Assembly (NCBI GenBank): GCA_020746105.1 | Contig: CM036658.1 | Location: 30,653,099-30,717,098 of the forward strand | Length of the DNA stretch: 64,000 nt | From: Trogon surrucura | Lineage: Eukaryota; Chordata; Aves; Trogoniformes; Trogonidae | Reading direction: 5' to 3' | Part shown: piece by piece, positions 59,944-64,000 of the stretch | How positions within the stretch are numbered: the stretch's first letter is position 1 | Layout: every line of letters begins with the position of its first letter | Notes under the pieces: model-generated | Told to the model about the DNA's origin: nothing | Seen by the model: only the letters and a program-made list of their open reading frames with translations | Database searches by the model: none | Program-made: the position numbers and the translations under genes

Positions 59944-62900
59944 GCATGTTTAAGTCCTGTCAGTGAATATATTTTAGGAGATATTTGTTGATCATGATAT
60001 TTGTTGATCATGTATTTCCAGAGTATGGAAAAAAATTTTTTTCTACATTTTACTACTTGGCACCAGCTACACATTGACTACTACAGTTCTTTGGAAAGAG
60101 ATGAAAAAAATAAAGGTTTGATTTCAAACACAAAAAGAAAATCGTAATTCCATATTTGCAGACAATGTCCTGTTAACAGTCATTGTGGAAATAAGGTCTA
60201 ATATGACAACAGCAAACAATCCTATCTTCCGCTAAATGAACACACAAGATGGTTCTTACATCTGCATCAGTCATTCTGAAAGATTTTCTTGTCCATAAGA
60301 TAAGCTGTTTGAAAGACCTGGTCAGACATAAGCTAGGAGTATTTGTATTGGTAGGGAATTACAGTATTTTGATAGAAGTTTTAGTTCACTTCCAAACAAT
60401 AAAAGTAACTAAAAATTTCACAGAAACAAGCATGCCATTAAAATTGTTTAAGAACTGCTTTATTTTAATCATTTGATAGATTTACCACTATGATCTACAA
60501 AAACAGACCTCCTGTGTTTGGCTGCGCAAGGGATACTGAAAGATAACATCACTTATATTTGATTTAGTGTCAGGCAGAAATGCTGAAGTGCTAGGAACAT
60601 GGTCCTTCTGAAGTTTGTCATTGCTTCCCAGTACTCCTCCTGGGAAGGACAGCTATGCATCATACCTTCTTTCATGCTATATCTAAAGGATAAGCCACAG
60701 AGATATTAAAGTTTTACTTTAACTATTTAGTCTACTTACCTTACTCATTAGAATCTCCTTTTAACTCTACCATTTTGCTGTCCACAGGACAAGGTTTACA
60801 GCACTCAACCACATTTTTCTTTATTTACTATGTATTATTAAATCTAACACTTTCTATGTACTCATTAAAAGGTTTTATATTCACTTGTCAGTTACAATAA
60901 AAAAAAGTTTCCTCTACCACTAATTATAAAAGTCTTATTGAGCACTTCTTAGCTTTCTATATTGTTTCTCTGTCTTGAATTTTAGCACAGGAACTTACTT
61001 TTAATGATGATATCACACTTATTGTTCAGTTATACCCTAAACAGCAAAAGTGACTTTTACTCCTGTATTTAGCCAGTGAACTAAAAAAGAGAGAAGCATT
61101 TAAAATACTTCCTTGTCTAGGTAATATAGTACAAGTTCAGATACCAGCACAATTATTTATGAATACTTTTCAAAAACTCCGTACTTTAAAACTTCTGGAG
61201 TATTGCAGGCAGCTATCAAATAATACAAGTGAATTGTGTTGTTTCCAGCATGGACAGAACGGCCTCACTATAGTTTCTGATTCTGCTCGTGCTACCCCAC
61301 TGTTCCGACCGTGCTAGACTCATTTCACAAGTATATGCATGTCCCATGCTTTAAATAAAGAAATAATAATTAAAAAGGCTCTGTTTCTTACAGATAAGAA
61401 AGGTCCTTAATGTCTTACAGCCCAAAACAAAAGAAGGAAAGCAAGCAACACAAAAATCACTTTATCTGTTCACTTTTTGGTACTGCTGGGCTAGTTTAAT
61501 GACACAGTATCAGGGAAATGGTCCACACAGATATAGACAAACTTAGGAACTGTCTCCAGTCCACTTCCTACATACAACACAGTACCATAAAAGCCTCTCT
61601 TCATAAGTGTCTTGTTATACACAAAGAGCACAGTCTTTCCAAAGTCTGCTCTACAATTTTCTCATGGGAGGAAATACATGATATTGTGAGAATCAGCGAG
61701 ATTTTTCTTTTGTTTGTATTATCTTCAATGAATCAGTATTTCCTAATATCAAATATTGCAAATCTAACATTCACCAAAGCACACATCACTGTGGAATCTT
61801 GTTTATAAATGAAAAAGAAACTGGAACACACAGACATAAAATCAGCTTTTTATGTAGTATCAGAAAGATTCTGCAGCCACTCCTGTTGCAGTGGGTGTGA
61901 GGAAAATACATTGGCTGTGTTTCAAAAGTCAGCTTTCACTGGTGTTGGCTGTAGTTCATTTGAGTAGCTGCTAAACACAATGTTTTGTCTCACAAGGGTC
62001 TGACGCCCAAAATCAACATTATAGAGTTGAATCTTATAGTCGTGTTGAAATTGTGAAACTAAAGGAAAACAGTCATCCATTACAATGATATGTTAGTTAC
62101 TCCTTGGTGACGGAAGATAATGTAATTTGTAGCTCCAGTACACTATCATCACTGTATTTGCAAAAAAAAAAAGATAACCAAAATATGTTGTGGGCATTAG
62201 AGATTTATACAAAAAGACATTACCATCATGCTCTGTTTTTCACATGCTAATTTACCCAGGAATGAGACTGACATGTATTAGTAACTTTTACTTACCAAAG
62301 TCAGCATTGAGCAGGAAGGGAAACAAACACTTCTATGCAAAATTCTGCTACTGACTGGCTTTTTTCTAGCTCTTTTAGGCTTAAAGTGATTTAAGATTAA
62401 GTTTAAAGTAATGATAATAATCCTACTTAAAGAAAAACGGACTCTGAAGCTGATGCAGTCATCATCATACAAGCACTGCTGAAGAATATACTTAAACACA
62501 CTTGTTCAAAGTGTGTGGATTTTTTTACATAATTTGCCCATTACTTTTCCTTTTTAAAGTAAATTATCTTTTTCCCTTTATGGCTTGCAAGATTGCAGAA
62601 GAAGTCAGTCAAGAGATCAGACAAACAACACAAAGAGATGGACTGGAGATCAGAAAAGTCTTATAAAAACATGATTTCTTATTATGAATAGAATTTACAA
62701 CCAACAGCGAGACAGACCGCTCAGTTTCTTAAAGAGTCTTAGTATATATATCAAATATTTCAAGATGAAAAGAAAAAAATCTCTTCTCGTGAGAAGATAT
62801 AGAAACTTCAGGAGCGAGGCTCTTTATCTTCCTCAAGCAAGGAAGCAGAATGGTCCTCGTCTTACCCATTGTTCAAATACGTGCAATTTATATTCTACTT

Positions 62901-64000
62901 CTTTTACTGAATCAGACCTGATTTTTCTCATCTATGTATAAATCACACTTTCACACCATGAAAGATATATAGACCAGCAATAACATAAACAGTCCTGAAC
63001 ATATTTTTATCACCTGATAGGAGACTGATTATCTCAACAATAAGAAAATTCAAAATTTCCAAAGACTCGGCATCACTAAAGACTAGGCAACCTAAATACA
63101 GCCGTGGTCCCACCTTTTTACACCACTGAAGTAACACAGGTCAGCTGATGCATACAGTGCATGGTGCAATTTCTTAACAAAACCGTCCAGCCACATAGTA
63201 ATATGGAGACTTTGTCATACATGAAGAAATGCGAAAAAACAGAGAACAGTAGCAGTCTTGCACAGGCTGGTAAGAGTACAGGCCTGTCTCCTGAAGCAGG
63301 ATACCTGGTCAATTCCATTTATCTCTGCAGCTCCAGTCTCAACTAACAAGAGAGTTCTTCAACCAGTATGAGGTATCCAAATGATTCAAGATGAGGAATG
63401 AAAGTTGATTTGCACATGCTCCCCAGCACCATCCCAAGATGGACTCCTACAGGTATCTTGTAGAAATTATGACTGAGGGAGAAATTTGCTCTTCTGGGAT
63501 CTTCTCCACCACAAAACAGCCAGTGAAATAAAATCCCTGCTAGTTTTTCCTATTTAAAAACACACCACCATGTAACTGCTATCAGAGAAAAGAGAGGCTG
63601 AGCCACAGGTTGTACACGTTGCACTGCAGCATGCTGAGCTAGGAGCAACAACGCCACCACTGCTGCTTCAATTATGGGCTGCATGGTCTGTGCTAACAGA
63701 TTGAGAAACACTACACTGCAGCACGCAACTACTGTATGCTCTATATAACACAGTGTCCTGCAAAATACAATGTGGTTATTCAATAGTTGCCGAGTATTTT
63801 TCACATTAAGTGTTCTAAACACTGTGCTTACTGTGCTTTACCATGGACATTTCTTCGACTGCATGCCTAGGCACATATTTCACTTATAAAACCTTATTGC
63901 AGCTCTAAGCCTGATGCTTTCATTATTATTACTAGTTTGAATGACAGATTGTTATTTTGCTTCTACACACATACATACCCTCAGAAAAAGCATGGGTCTC
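59944..64000. other. AT-rich unassigned DNA to window end
   Basis: Begins with the right-hand GCATG target duplication of the LTR. No gene, RNA or repeat family recognised. AATAAA sites such as 61353-61358 are expected by chance in AT-rich DNA. The small frame at 63822-63550 (minus) is unsupported. Confidence 0.6.

Noticed and set aside
1-64000. CRISPR array, tRNA, rRNA, bacterial operon or toxin system
   Set aside because: No regularly spaced repeats, no tRNA-like arms and no prokaryotic gene density. The repeat content is avian.

Overview
The window reads as non-coding avian nuclear DNA, probably a gene desert or the inside of a very large intron. The background is AT-rich and dense with stop codons. 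I found no host gene, rRNA, tRNA, CRISPR array or bacterial-style operon. The bird assignment rests on two things seen in the sequence. First, there are at least eleven pieces of CR1 (chicken repeat 1) LINE, several ending in the CR1-specific octamer tail (ATTCTATG / ATTCTGTG / ATACTGTG). Second, there are long terminal repeats of two families that I recognise as common in birds. Nearly all recognisable protein-coding information is retroelement-derived and broken.

Layout. 1-416 is a CR1 3' end and 600-1690 a very old decayed CR1, followed by AT-rich unassigned DNA to 6.49 kb. 6492-7556 is a minus-strand CR1 with frameshifts and an internal deletion. 13.60-14.61 kb is a plus-strand solo LTR. 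16.06-17.05 kb is a plus-strand CR1 lacking its reverse transcriptase (RT) core. 19.19-20.27 kb is a minus-strand solo LTR of the same broad family. 23.34-23.48 kb is a CR1 tail. From 23.5 to 33.2 kb there is almost nothing recognisable apart from one speculative exon-like ORF at 25.0 kb. 33.23-34.98 kb is the best-preserved CR1, with an open 582-codon RT frame that has lost a catalytic aspartate. Short CR1 tails lie at 35.4, 40.1 and 48.3 kb.

45.9-47.85 kb is a nest: a younger CR1 (46003-47129) sits inside an older CR1, with a 6-base repeat at the junctions. 50.97-51.99 kb is a minus-strand solo LTR followed by an unassigned GC-richer kilobase. 57.06-57.73 kb is a chimera in which the end of an SGNH/GDSL-esterase-like retroelement ORF runs straight into the 3' part of the same LTR family. 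58.77-59.94 kb is a different solo LTR, flanked by a perfect 5-base target duplication and containing a CR1 fragment truncated at both ends. The last 4 kb hold nothing I recognise.

No genes here work together as a system. The window records successive LINE and LTR insertions, nested insertions, internal deletions and small tandem duplications. The items most worth checking are the SGNH-LTR junction at 57.29 kb, the doubly truncated CR1 piece in the 58.8 kb LTR, and the unassigned GC-richer block at 52.0-52.95 kb.
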